Assembly (NCBI GenBank): GCA_003134685.1
Contig: PLCA01000016.1
Location: 118,406-182,405, forward strand
Length of the DNA: 64,000 nt
Reading direction: 5' to 3'
From: Gemmatimonadota bacterium
Lineage (GTDB): Bacteria; Gemmatimonadota; Gemmatimonadetes; Gemmatimonadales; Gemmatimonadaceae
Of this stretch, positions 41,473 to 50,283 are shown piece by piece; position 1 is the first letter of the stretch, and the number at the start of each line of letters is the position of its first letter. The position numbers were made by a program, and so were the translations under genes. The notes under the pieces are model-generated. The model had not been told where the DNA came from. It did no database searches and saw only the letters and a program-made list of their open reading frames with translations.

Positions 41473-43214
41473 GACGCCCCGCCGTTCCCATTGCTGTGAA
41501 GCGCGAGGGTGAAGCGAGTCCCTCCGCCGGGCGTCTCCGAAAGATCCGCCTTGGCGTCCATTGCGGTCGCCAGATCGCGGACGATCGAAAGCCCGAGGCC
41601 CGCGCCGCCGGTGCTGTCGTCCAGTGTGCCCCCCACCCGGAAGAATGGCTTCCAGACGTTGTCTCGCTCCGATGCGGCGATTCCCGGGCCGCAGTCATCG
41701 ACCCAGAGCCGAACGATTTTCCCCTCGCTGCGCACGCCGATCGTGATTGTCTGTCCGGTCGGTCCGTACTTCGCAGCGTTGTCCAGGACGTTGATGAGAA
41801 TCTGGCGAACCGCGCCCGGATCACCGCGCGCGATCGAAGGTTCCGCAACGTCGAGCTCGATGCGCATCTTGCGCGCCTCCGCCAGCGGGGTGAAAAAGTC
41901 TGCCGCCGTTTGCACCACGCTCGCGACATCCACCGGGCCGGACGTGAGCTTCATCTCAGGCTTGGCCGCCGCCAGTACGGAATTGGACAGCGCGATCAAT
42001 CGGTGTGTTTCCCTTTCTATGATCTCGAGCGATCGCTCGCGCTCCGCATCCGTTCGCGTGCGACCGAGTCGGAGCAGCTGGACGAAGATCAGGATCTGCT
42101 GCAGCGGCGTGCGGAGCTCGTGTGATACGTTCGCCAGAAACCGTTCTCGCGAGTTGACCAGGCGAATCTCGCTGCGCAGTGACGCAAACCCCGCAATGGC
42201 GAGCACGATGCTTCCCGCGAGCAGGAGCAGGGACGCCGGGAGGCGCGATTCGGGAATTCCGCCGGCAACGAGGAACCGGGCCACATCCGGACGAAGTGAG
42301 ACCAGGAAAGTTGTGCCTCCTACGAATTGCAACGGAGCTACGCCGTAGAAATTGGAGGACCGCGCGCCACCCTTGGGCGCCTGGTAAATAGTTCTATGCG
42401 CCTCGTCGGTGATGGTCAGTGTCAGCAACGACTCGGCGGGCATACCGGCAGGCCATTTGCCGCCCATCATCATCCCCGATCCGGCGTCGGCCACTCGATG
42501 CGCACTATCCGCGGCCGATCGAGCCGTGTCTTCGACGTAGCCGGGCACCATCGGCGGCAACACTTTCACGACCCGATACATGAGGGAGTAGTCCGCGGTA
42601 TCGCGCACTCCATAGCAGGAGCGATAGCCGTAGACCGCAAGGACCGTCTTGGCGGAATCGACCGCTGCCGAGTAGGCGATGGTTTCTCGTCCCCCCGGAG
42701 GGTCGACGAAGAGATAGGCGAAGCCTGAGTTCTTCACCCATGGTCGATTTGCGAGGCTCGGAATGGAGTCTCGAATGATCTTCTCGATCGCCGGCGCGGG
42801 GCGTGTTCCAGCGTAGGTGATCGCGCGCGAGGGCAGGTCAAGGCGGAATCGGTAGATCGGAAACTTCTCGCGCGGACCGCAACGCTCCATGGTATCGGGG
42901 ATGGCGGCCAGAACTGTCACCGGCGGCAGCGCGCTACGCACCCACGGATCGCCCGGATGTATGGGGTCGAACGCCCTGGACCGCTCCCGGGCGAACAGAT
43001 AGGCGCGAGTCGTATAGAGGTAGCTCGCGAACATCGCGTAATCCCTGACGGTGCGCTCCGCGGCGGCCCTGCGCTCCCGCGTGTTGCGCATCGACTCCCG
43101 AACGGCGAGAGCGGATACGACGACAACGCCGAGAAGCGCGGCGCCAAGCAGCAGTGGCCGGGCTCCGTAGGCTCGCATGTGACTCGAGATAGACATCGTA
43201 TTGGACGGGTGCAC
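41469..43214 (-). CDS. Membrane sensor histidine kinase
   Basis: 581 aa. One membrane helix near residues 18-38 and a second near 326-346 (PASLLLLAGSIVLAIAGFAS) enclose a periplasmic sensor of about 285 residues with MMMGGKWPAG and several Tyr/Pro loops; no known sensor family. The kinase core has the H-box FLANVSHELRTPLQQILIFV with His365, N box INVLDNAAKYGPTG, and G boxes VDDCGPGIAASE and TGGAGLGLSIVRDLA. No HAMP domain is obvious. It pairs with the OmpR-type regulator by translational coupling. A spacer of 282 bases to the SusC gene holds both promoters. Confidence 0.94.
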   Translation of the reverse strand: MHPSNTMSISSHMRAYGARPLLLGAALLGVVVVSALAVRESMRNTRERRAAAERTVRDYAMFASYLYTTRAYLFARERSRAFDPIHPGDPWVRSALPPVTVLAAIPDTMERCGPREKFPIYRFRLDLPSRAITYAGTRPAPAIEKIIRDSIPSLANRPWVKNSGFAYLFVDPPGGRETIAYSAAVDSAKTVLAVYGYRSCYGVRDTADYSLMYRVVKVLPPMVPGYVEDTARSAADSAHRVADAGSGMMMGGKWPAGMPAESLLTLTITDEAHRTIYQAPKGGARSSNFYGVAPLQFVGGTTFLVSLRPDVARFLVAGGIPESRLPASLLLLAGSIVLAIAGFASLRSEIRLVNSRERFLANVSHELRTPLQQILIFVQLLRLGRTRTDAERERSLEIIERETHRLIALSNSVLAAAKPEMKLTSGPVDVASVVQTAADFFTPLAEARKMRIELDVAEPSIARGDPGAVRQILINVLDNAAKYGPTGQTITIGVRSEGKIVRLWVDDCGPGIAASERDNVWKPFFRVGGTLDDSTGGAGLGLSIVRDLATAMDAKADLSETPGGGTRFTLALHSNGNGGAS

Positions 43215-43496
43215 CAGCGGAATACTATACGCCGCCCGCCACGGTTCCGCGCCGTGGGCGATGTATGCGAATTGTAAACATTGCCACGAAGCAGCCGCGA
43301 TTGCGCCCTCAGCGCCCTAACGAGCGAACGAACCGGCCGCTGTCGTCTCGCCGCGCCGGTCGCCGCCCGCGCTCCCACAATATGTATACAAATTCGCTAC
43401 AAATCCTTCACACCTTCGGCACCGCAAACTCTCTTTCACGCATCTGCTCTCACTCTCACATTGCGGAGACACACCATCCAAGGAGAGTCGAGCTGT

Positions 43497-46400
43497 ATGA
43501 GAAAACTACTCTTGTCAGCCATCACCGCATGCCTGTTGACGGCATCGACAGCGTTCGCCCAGAGTGGAACGACTGTGACAGGCCGGGTAACGAGCGATGC
43601 GGGCGTGCCCCTCGGGGGCGCGAGCGTGTTCATCCCCGGGATGAATCTCGGCACGCAAACCAACGACGACGGTAGCTACACGTTCGTCGTTCCCGCCGGC
43701 AGGGCGACCGGCGCGACATCGACGCTCACGGCGCGCGTCATTGGGTATACGGCCCGTTCGGTGCCAATCACTCTGACAGTGGGCTCCACTGTCAATCAGA
43801 ACTTCAGTCTCGCCATCAACCCATTCCGCCTCGGCGAAGTGGTGGTGACGGGCGCGGGAATGTCGACCACCCGCGAAAAGCTCGGAGTCACGATCAACTC
43901 TGTCGACAGCTCTCTGATTCGGCGCGCGGCGGAACCGCAAAACATCATTTCGGCTCTGGCTGGAAAAGCTCCGAATGTCGTGGTTCGCACGCAGTCGGGT
44001 GAGCCGGGCGCGGGCGCGTCAGTGTTGATTCGCGGCGCCGCATCGCTCACCGGTACCAACCAGCCGCTCTTCGTCGTCGACGGACAGCCGATCGACAACC
44101 AGACTGTCTCCACAGCGTTCCTCGCCGTGAATGGAGGATCGCTCGGGGATCGCCAGGGAGGAACCGCGACGCCAAACCGCGCCGCCGATATCAATCCGTC
44201 CGACATCGAGGCAATCGAGATCCTCAAGGGCTCGGCCGCATCCGCGATCTACGGAGCGCGCGCCGCAAACGGGGTGGTCCTGATCACCACCAAGCGTGGT
44301 CACTCCGGTCCGACGCGGACCAGTGTCTCGTCACAGGTAAACTTCGACAATGCGCGGCTGGTGGACTTCCTCCAGCACGACTATGCGCAGGGCTCGCTTG
44401 ACAGAGCGGTGCCAGTTCCGGACGCTGCAGCGACGTGCGGCAGCACGCCGGACTGTGCTCCTACCGCGGGTAGAACGTCCTGGGGTGCCAAGCTGCCGGC
44501 GGGAACTCCAACCTTCGACCACATGAACGAGTTGTTCCGAACTGGCACGACCGCTGACAACAACATTCAGGTCTCCGGCGGCAACGACCGTACGAGCTTC
44601 TATTCGTCGATCGGTCTAACCAACCAGCTCGGTGTGGTGAAAGGGCCGAACAACAAGTACAACAGGGCAAGCTTCCGTCTGAAAGGCTCGCAGGAGGTGG
44701 GCAGTAAAATCACCCTCAGCGGGAACTTCAACTACGTGGATTCGCGCGGAAACTTCGTGCAGCATGGCAACGACGTTTCCGGCCTGCTCCTCGGCGCGCT
44801 GCGTACTCCGCCCGCCTTCGACAATCTGCAATACCTGACGGACCGGGGGCTCCAGCGCCCCTACAGGTTCCCGAATCCGACCAGTGTCGAGGCATTCGGA
44901 TGCTGCGCGTATTACGACAACCCGTTCTTCGTCATCAACAGCCCCGGCAACCGCAGTGAGCTGGGTCGCACGATCTCAAACTTCAATGCCGACTGGCGCC
45001 CACTCACGTGGCTGAGCGTGAAGGAGACGCTAGGCGGCGATTACTACAGTGACTCGCGTCTGCAGGCGCTTCCACTTACGTCCGCCAACGATGCGGCCGG
45101 CAGTGTCATTCGCGCCGAGCAGACGAACCTCGTGATCGATCACAACCTGATCGCGTCGGCAACCGGCTCGCGCGGCGAGAATCTGAACGGCACGCTCACC
45201 GTCGGTCAGAATCTCAACTCACGACGTTATCGCTCGCTCTCGGCGCAGGGAGAAGGACTTATCGCGCCCGTTCCACTGGCGATCGAGAACACGGTCTCGC
45301 AGACGGGACTCGAGTTCAAGTCGCTGCGCCATATCGAGAGCTACTTCGGGCAGGGCGAGCTGAATCTGTACAACCAGCTCTATCTGAGCGGGGGCGTGCG
45401 CAATGACGGCTTCTCCACCTTCGGCACTTCGCAGCGCCGGCACAATTTCTACAAGGCCTCCGCGGCCTGGACTCTGTCCAACCTTTTACACGGCGGAGAC
45501 CAGACCGGTTTGTTGAGCTTTGCCAAGCTTCGCGCCGCTTACGGCGAGACGGGCCGCGAGCCCGACGTCTACGCGGCACTGAACGCGTTGAGCACCATAA
45601 CTCAATTCGGCTCGGGTTACGGCGACGCGCTCAAGAGCTCGATCGGTGGAGTCCCGGGCATCACGAGCAGCACCCGGTTCGGGAATCCGGCGCTTCGTCC
45701 CGAGTTGCAACGCGAAGTCGAGTTCGGTGGGGATTTCGGATTCCTGAATCAGAAGGTCGATCTCTCCATCGTCGGCTACAACAAGAAATCGAGCGATGTA
45801 ATTCTGCCGATCACGGTCAACTCCGGATCGACCGGATTCCTGAGCGCGTTCAAGAACACGGGAGCGCTGACCAACAAGGGCCTCGAGCTCACGCTCAACG
45901 CCCGGCCGTTCACCAGCCAGAATCTGGCGTGGGAAGTCGGTGTGCAGTACGGTCGCAATAAGGGCAATGTCACCGATCTGGGCGGCGCGCAGATCTTCGA
46001 CCTCCTGGAAGGGTTCGGGGCGAGCTCCGCTGAGGGAGCAGATGCCCTCGGCTACGCTCCAGGCGTCATCATAGGCACGGCCTTCGTCCACTGCGGACGC
46101 GGCACCCAGAGCCCTGTTCCGGGAATCGCCGGAGGAACGGTCGCGCAGGACATCGATGCGCTTTGCGCAGCGACGCCCGGCGGCTACAAGAAAGACGCGC
46201 TCTTCCTCGCGCCCAACGGGTTGCCAATCACCGATCCTCAGGTTCGCGTGCTCGGCGATCCGCATCCCCGGTACACCATGTCGTACACCAGCTCACTCAA
46301 GATCAGGAACAGAGTGACGCTGTCCGGGCTGCTCGATGTCAGGAAGGGCGGTGACGTCTACGACGGCACTCGTGGGGCGCTGTACGTCTTCGGCACCCAC

Positions 46401-46838
46401 ATCGATACCGATCGACGCAGTACGCAGGGACAGTACGGCGTGAACTACGATACAAAAACTTATCCCAATGTGGCCGGTCCGGGCGCGGGAGTCGTAGGGC
46501 TCAAGACGCCCCAGGACTGGGAGAACTGGATGAGCATCGTCGGCACGGGTGGCGGCTTCTCCGGACCCTCCGAGCAATTCATGGAGGATGGGGGATTCGT
46601 GAAGCTTCGCGAGATCTCGCTCACGTTCAGTCTCGATCAGGCCTTTGTAAAAAATCTGACGGGATTCAGCTCGTTGGACTTCCGGGTCTCGGGTCGCAAC
46701 CTCAAGACCTGGACGAACTACCGCGGAGTGGATCCTGAAGTCAACAACGCGGGATCGGAATATCTGACGCAGGGACTCGACTGGTTCGCCAATCCGCAGA
46801 CGAGATCGTTCGTGATCTCGTTCAGCCTCAACCGGTAA
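43497..46838 (+). CDS. SusC/RagA-type TonB-linked outer-membrane receptor
   Basis: 1113 aa. Signal peptide (LLLSAITACLLTASTAFAQS); an N-terminal carboxypeptidase-regulatory-like domain (VTGRVTSDAGVPLGGASVFI); TonB box and plug (FRLGEVVVTGAGMSTTREKL, GAGASVLIRGAASLTGTNQP, SDIEAIEILKGSAASAIYGA, RAANGVVLITTKRG); then a 22-strand barrel ending FVISFSLNR. It imports a bulky substrate (glycan or peptide oligomer) with the SusD lipoprotein encoded 17 bases downstream. AAGGAGAG precedes ATG 43497; an upstream in-frame extension to 43281 looks non-coding. No degradative enzyme flanks the pair, so the substrate stays open. Confidence 0.95.
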   Translation: MRKLLLSAITACLLTASTAFAQSGTTVTGRVTSDAGVPLGGASVFIPGMNLGTQTNDDGSYTFVVPAGRATGATSTLTARVIGYTARSVPITLTVGSTVNQNFSLAINPFRLGEVVVTGAGMSTTREKLGVTINSVDSSLIRRAAEPQNIISALAGKAPNVVVRTQSGEPGAGASVLIRGAASLTGTNQPLFVVDGQPIDNQTVSTAFLAVNGGSLGDRQGGTATPNRAADINPSDIEAIEILKGSAASAIYGARAANGVVLITTKRGHSGPTRTSVSSQVNFDNARLVDFLQHDYAQGSLDRAVPVPDAAATCGSTPDCAPTAGRTSWGAKLPAGTPTFDHMNELFRTGTTADNNIQVSGGNDRTSFYSSIGLTNQLGVVKGPNNKYNRASFRLKGSQEVGSKITLSGNFNYVDSRGNFVQHGNDVSGLLLGALRTPPAFDNLQYLTDRGLQRPYRFPNPTSVEAFGCCAYYDNPFFVINSPGNRSELGRTISNFNADWRPLTWLSVKETLGGDYYSDSRLQALPLTSANDAAGSVIRAEQTNLVIDHNLIASATGSRGENLNGTLTVGQNLNSRRYRSLSAQGEGLIAPVPLAIENTVSQTGLEFKSLRHIESYFGQGELNLYNQLYLSGGVRNDGFSTFGTSQRRHNFYKASAAWTLSNLLHGGDQTGLLSFAKLRAAYGETGREPDVYAALNALSTITQFGSGYGDALKSSIGGVPGITSSTRFGNPALRPELQREVEFGGDFGFLNQKVDLSIVGYNKKSSDVILPITVNSGSTGFLSAFKNTGALTNKGLELTLNARPFTSQNLAWEVGVQYGRNKGNVTDLGGAQIFDLLEGFGASSAEGADALGYAPGVIIGTAFVHCGRGTQSPVPGIAGGTVAQDIDALCAATPGGYKKDALFLAPNGLPITDPQVRVLGDPHPRYTMSYTSSLKIRNRVTLSGLLDVRKGGDVYDGTRGALYVFGTHIDTDRRSTQGQYGVNYDTKTYPNVAGPGAGVVGLKTPQDWENWMSIVGTGGGFSGPSEQFMEDGGFVKLREISLTFSLDQAFVKNLTGFSSLDFRVSGRNLKTWTNYRGVDPEVNNAGSEYLTQGLDWFANPQTRSFVISFSLNR

Positions 46839-46855
46839 TGCCAAGGAGAATTGCA

Positions 46856-48199
46856 GTGATAAAACTTCGATATCTCGTCACGCTTGCCGCCGCGTTGATG
46901 GCGACGAGCTGCAAGAGTGACTTTCTCACTGGTGGCGAGCTAAGTACGGATCCAAACCGTCCGAGCGCCGCCACCGCCAACCAGCTGTTCGCCGGAGCGG
47001 AGGCCGGAATCTGGGCACTCCTCGGCAGCGATCCGGCGCGGGTCACGGGTATGTGGTCGCGCCAGTTCGCGGGCGGACAGAATCAGTATCAGAGCATTTA
47101 CAACTACGTGTACGACGAAGGCGTTCAGAGCGGATTCAACTCCGGGCTATATGCGGCCGGCGGTCTCATCGACATCGTCCACGCCCAGCAAATCGCGAAG
47201 GATGAAAAGAACTTCGCGCTGCTGGGAATCACGCAGGTGCAGGAGGCAATAACGATGGGCACGGGCGCGGACCTGTTCGGCAACCTTGTCTACTCGCAGG
47301 CGTTGTCGGGCGTGGCCAACCCGAAGCTGGATGATCAGCTCGCGGTCTACGACTCGGTGCAGAAGGTTCTGACGGCCGCCATCGCCAACATGGCGACGAC
47401 GGATGCCACGAACTCTCCGCCGAGTGCGGCGGACCTCGTGTACTTCGGCGACACCAACCTGTGGACGGCGCTCGCGCACACGCTCAAGGCGCGCTTCTAC
47501 ATGCACACCGCGGAACAGCGCCCGGCCGCATATGCACAGGCGCTGACCGAGGCGCGCCTCGGAATTTCCTCCGATGGCGGCAACTATTTCGGCGCGTTCA
47601 CATCGAACGCCGCCGAGCAGAATTTCTACTTTCAGTTCGAAATACCGGCGGGGCGCGCGGGGTATCTCATCGCCGATCCGCAGTTCGTTGCCCTGCTCGG
47701 GAGCAGGGGCGATCCCCGTCGCGCGGAATATTTCAACGCGGCAGGGACGAGGCTCAGCGCGGCTCGTCTGGCCCCGGATTTCCAGCAGCCGTTCGTCACG
47801 TATGACGAGAACACCCTCATCTGGGCCGAGGCTGCATATAGAACGGGCGATCAGGTCACGGCGCTCGCGAAGCTCAATGAGGAGCGCGCGAATCACGGCC
47901 TGACGGCGGACGCCGTTGCCGGCCAGCCGCTGTTGAACGAGATCCTGGTCGAGAAGTACATCGCTGATTTCCAGCTCGGTCACGAGGCGTGGAACGATTT
48001 CAAGCGCGCGTGCACGCCGAACTTTGCGCCTACTCAGGCGGGCCAGAAGATGCCCGGTCGGATGTACTACGATCCGAACGAGCGTCTGACGAACACCAAC
48101 ATTCCGCCCGCGGGGCAAGGGTTCAACGGGTCGAGAAATCCGGACGATCCGCCAAACGCAGTGTCCGACGGGACGGGCCAGGCCTGTCTGGCTGGGTAG
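46856..48199 (+). CDS. SusD/RagB-type surface lipoprotein
   Basis: 447 aa from GTG 46856, with AAGGAG at the right distance. Lipobox LMATSCKS, then the SusD/RagB helical solenoid: SDFLTGGELSTDPNRP, LLGITQVQEAITMGTGADLF, GDTNLWTALAHTLKARFYMH, and the C-terminal EILVEKYIADFQLGHEAWND with RMYYDPNERLTNTNIPPAGQ. It is the lid of the SusC transporter. A short Cys pair at the C-terminus (RACTPNFAP, GQACLAG) may form a disulfide. Confidence 0.94.
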   Translation: MIKLRYLVTLAAALMATSCKSDFLTGGELSTDPNRPSAATANQLFAGAEAGIWALLGSDPARVTGMWSRQFAGGQNQYQSIYNYVYDEGVQSGFNSGLYAAGGLIDIVHAQQIAKDEKNFALLGITQVQEAITMGTGADLFGNLVYSQALSGVANPKLDDQLAVYDSVQKVLTAAIANMATTDATNSPPSAADLVYFGDTNLWTALAHTLKARFYMHTAEQRPAAYAQALTEARLGISSDGGNYFGAFTSNAAEQNFYFQFEIPAGRAGYLIADPQFVALLGSRGDPRRAEYFNAAGTRLSAARLAPDFQQPFVTYDENTLIWAEAAYRTGDQVTALAKLNEERANHGLTADAVAGQPLLNEILVEKYIADFQLGHEAWNDFKRACTPNFAPTQAGQKMPGRMYYDPNERLTNTNIPPAGQGFNGSRNPDDPPNAVSDGTGQACLAG

Positions 48200-48293
48200 C
48201 TGTCGGCACGCAGGATCGAAGGCATGACTCTGGGTCCGGTTCGCCGTCGAGGCGGGCCGGACTCAGACACATCTACTGTGGAGGAATGGGCGA

Positions 48294-48740
48294 ATGCAAA
48301 GACGATTGGTCGGAGTGATAGTGGCGGGCAATATCCTGTGCGGCGCCTGCGCGACGTACACCTCGATCGCTCCTTCGCTCGCGCCGACGAGCGGCACTGT
48401 TCGATTGTCGATGAACGATGCGGGGCGCTCGGAAACCCTGGGGCCCCTCGGCGCGCAGGTGACGACTGTGGAAGGCGAAGTCCGCTCCATCAGCGATTCG
48501 GCGGTGACGATCGCCGTCAGTGAAGTGAGTCGTGTCTCTTCGGACGTGGAGCCTTATCACGGGGAGGCGGTGACGATTCCCTCGCGCTACATCGGAGCGA
48601 TCGAGCGGAAGCGCGTGCAGGTTGCGCGCTCCCTGCTGATTGCGGGAGCGATCCTCGGGGGTGCGATCTGGATAGGGACGCAGGGCCATGGTGACGTGGC
48701 GTCCCGAGTTCCTGGCGGACCCCCGATCGGCGGCCAGTAG
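48294..48740 (+). CDS. Hypothetical lipoprotein or membrane-anchored protein
   Basis: 148 aa. The leader VGVIVAGNILCGACATYTSI contains a lipobox (LCGAC). The middle part is a beta-rich segment (GTVRLSMNDAGRSETLGPLG, GEVRSISDSAVTIAVSEVSR), and near residues 108-128 there is a second hydrophobic stretch (QVARSLLIAGAILGGAIWIG). It resembles small secreted proteins common in these genomes that carry a beta domain for binding or scaffolding. It follows SusD by 94 bases and may be read from the same promoter. Function unknown. Confidence 0.68.
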   Translation: MQRRLVGVIVAGNILCGACATYTSIAPSLAPTSGTVRLSMNDAGRSETLGPLGAQVTTVEGEVRSISDSAVTIAVSEVSRVSSDVEPYHGEAVTIPSRYIGAIERKRVQVARSLLIAGAILGGAIWIGTQGHGDVASRVPGGPPIGGQ

Positions 48741-48764
48741 CCCAATCCGCCTTCCGCCGGGGCC

Positions 48765-48803
48765 AAAAAAAAAGCCTTTGCAACGGAACACCGCTGCAAA
48801 GGC
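48765..48803 (-). terminator. Intrinsic terminator of tRNA-Pro
   Basis: GCCTTTGCA (48774-48782) pairs with TGCAAAGGC (48795-48803), followed on the minus strand by nine T. It lies 13 bases past the 3' end of the tRNA. Confidence 0.88.
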
Positions 48804-48816
48804 TCTCACTTTTCAG

Positions 48817-48890
48817 TCGGGGCGACTGGATTTGAACCAGCGACCTCCTGCTCCCGAAGCAGGCGCGCTACCGGGCTACGCTACGCCCCG
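48817..48890 (-). tRNA. tRNA-Pro(CGG)
   Basis: 74 nt on the minus strand: acceptor CGGGGCG/CGCCCCG, anticodon arm CCTGC-TTCGGGA-GCAGG with anticodon CGG, T arm with TTCAAAT loop, discriminator A; no encoded CCA. It decodes CCG. Its own terminator follows. Confidence 0.95.
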
Positions 48891-49210
48891 AATACGACTA
48901 AACACCCCTCGACTTGAGGGACGCTGACACATGTTAACACGCACGGGCGCTCGACGGGAGCCCGGGAATTCGAGCGTGTGGCAGTGTGCAACAGCTCTCG
49001 CAATTCGCCACAAACAGGGCAATAAGCGCATATTTGTGATATATCTAAGTGTCGATTCGACAAACACTTAGCTACGTCGTTCGGCCCCAAAATGTTGGGT
49101 TTTTTTGCGTTGCTTGGGTGATACTCATTGCGTCTTATCTATAGAAAAAGACAGCCTGTACACTTTCAACCGCTGGCTGCCGGACACACAGTAAACCTTG
49201 GAGCAATTCG
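48891..49210. other. 320-base spacer before the second pilin module
   Basis: No gene found. It contains a small perfect hairpin CTAAGTGT/ACACTTAG around 49045-49071, a T7 run near 49099, and a TCTATAG box followed by AAAAAGAC near 49137-49151 that may be part of the promoter of the gene starting at 49211. The stretch CTATAGAAAAAGAC resembles CTAGGAAAAAGAC found upstream of the first pilin. Confidence 0.45.
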
Positions 49211-49750
49211 ATGAGCGCGACCCGTTATCTTCTGGCCGCGATGGTGCTTGGATCAGCCATCAGCGCAACCCAGGCAAATGCGCAGTGCAGCGGCAACGCT
49301 GGTGGATGTCTTACCATCAACACCGCCTCCGCGACCGTGAATGCGCTGGTCAAGCTCGGTATGAGCTCGCCCACAAGCACCTTGAGCTCACCAACAGCTG
49401 ACCAGGTCGAAATCGGCGCGTTACTCGCCGACGCAGGCCCGACCTTCACGATTAAGGCGAATCGCAGTTGGACGCTGAACATTCGCACCTCGAACGCAGC
49501 GACCTGGACCTATGTCGGATTGCTTGGCGGCGTCAAGCCGATCAGCGATCTGACTTGGTCGAACGCGTCAGCTGGAACCTACGTCGGCATCGCCAACACG
49601 GATGCGCTGTTCCTTTCCGGAGCATCTGCTTCCAACGGGACCGCGGCGCAGGTTTTTTTCAAGACCGTGTGGGCGGCGGGTTTCACCCAGCCCAGCAACG
49701 CACCAGGTGTCTATAGCCTGCCAATTGTGTTCTCACTCTCGGCGCCGTAA
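49211..49750 (+). CDS. Secreted pilin-partner protein, copy A
   Basis: 179 aa with a signal peptide (MSATRYLLAAMVLGSAISAT, cleaved after ANAQ). The mature chain starts with a Cys pair (CSGNAGGC) and then has a beta-rich core: NTASATVNALVKLGMSSPTS, SSPTADQVEIGALLADAGPT, FTIKANRSWTLNIRTSNAAT, ending GVYSLPIVFSLSAP. The alternating strands and the absence of other motifs suggest a single beta-sandwich, somewhat like spore-coat/fimbrial subunit domains, but I cannot assign a family. It lies 53 bases before a type IV pilin, and an evident paralogue stands in the same position before the third pilin. The ATG is preceded by TTGGAGCAATTCG, a good ribosome site. Confidence 0.85.
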   Translation: MSATRYLLAAMVLGSAISATQANAQCSGNAGGCLTINTASATVNALVKLGMSSPTSTLSSPTADQVEIGALLADAGPTFTIKANRSWTLNIRTSNAATWTYVGLLGGVKPISDLTWSNASAGTYVGIANTDALFLSGASASNGTAAQVFFKTVWAAGFTQPSNAPGVYSLPIVFSLSAP

Positions 49751-49803
49751 CTCACGACGCTGCTCAATAAACCAACCGCTTCCTTTCGAGGATTATCAAT
49801 ATC

Positions 49804-50169
49804 ATGCGCAGCAAAAAGGGTTTTACACTTATCGAGCTTCTGATCGTAGTTGTCATCATCGGCATTCTTGCCGCGATTGCGATTCCTAAGTTCGCGAATA
49901 CGAAGGACAAGGCGTATGTGGCAGCGATGAAGTCTGACCTGCGCAACATGGCGACCTACGAAGAGCAGTACGCCGCGGACAACAACGGCGCGTACTTCGG
50001 TGGAACCGCGACTTCGGCAGTGCCCCTTCAGGGCTTCAGCCCGTCGCAGAACGTGACCGTCGTCATCGTGAACGCAGTTGGCCCGCCGGCTTCGTGGAGC
50101 GGAACCGCTACGCACTCACAGTCAGCGAAGACCTGCACCATGGTCAACGGCGTGATCGCCTGCGTCTAA
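49804..50169 (+). CDS. Type IV major pilin-like protein, copy 2
   Basis: 121 aa prepilin, leader MRSKKG and mature FTLIELLIVVVIIGILAAIA. The N-terminal 70 residues are nearly identical to copy 1; the globular part differs mainly in PLQGFSPSQNVTVVIVNAVG and ends with the Cys pair TCTMVNGVIAC. It is co-directional with the secreted partner upstream (53 bases) and closed by a strong terminator, so the two form a bicistronic unit. Confidence 0.95.
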   Translation: MRSKKGFTLIELLIVVVIIGILAAIAIPKFANTKDKAYVAAMKSDLRNMATYEEQYAADNNGAYFGGTATSAVPLQGFSPSQNVTVVIVNAVGPPASWSGTATHSQSAKTCTMVNGVIACV

Positions 50170-50183
50170 GCTGCAATCGCATG

Positions 50184-50222
50184 AAAAAAGCGGGGACGGC
50201 CTCAAGCCGTCCCCGCTTTCTT
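50184..50222 (+). terminator. Intrinsic terminator of pilin module 2
   Basis: AAGCGGGGACGGC and GCCGTCCCCGCTT form a 13-bp stem around CTCAA, with T residues after it (TTTCTTTTG). Confidence 0.9.
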
Positions 50223-50283
50223 TTGTCCGGAAGATCCTCCGGGTTCTACACAGCCAATCCCGACCAGCTGCACTCCCGGTCCA

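Noticed and set aside
45486-46265. 259-codon open frame antisense to SusC
   Set aside because: Shadow of a GC-rich gene; no motif, no ribosome site.
48940-49210. Possible c-di-GMP (GEMM) riboswitch before pilin module 2
   Set aside because: CACGCACGGGC resembles the GEMM start, but the GNRA-type loop, the GGACGCAAAGCC-like core and the second helix are missing.
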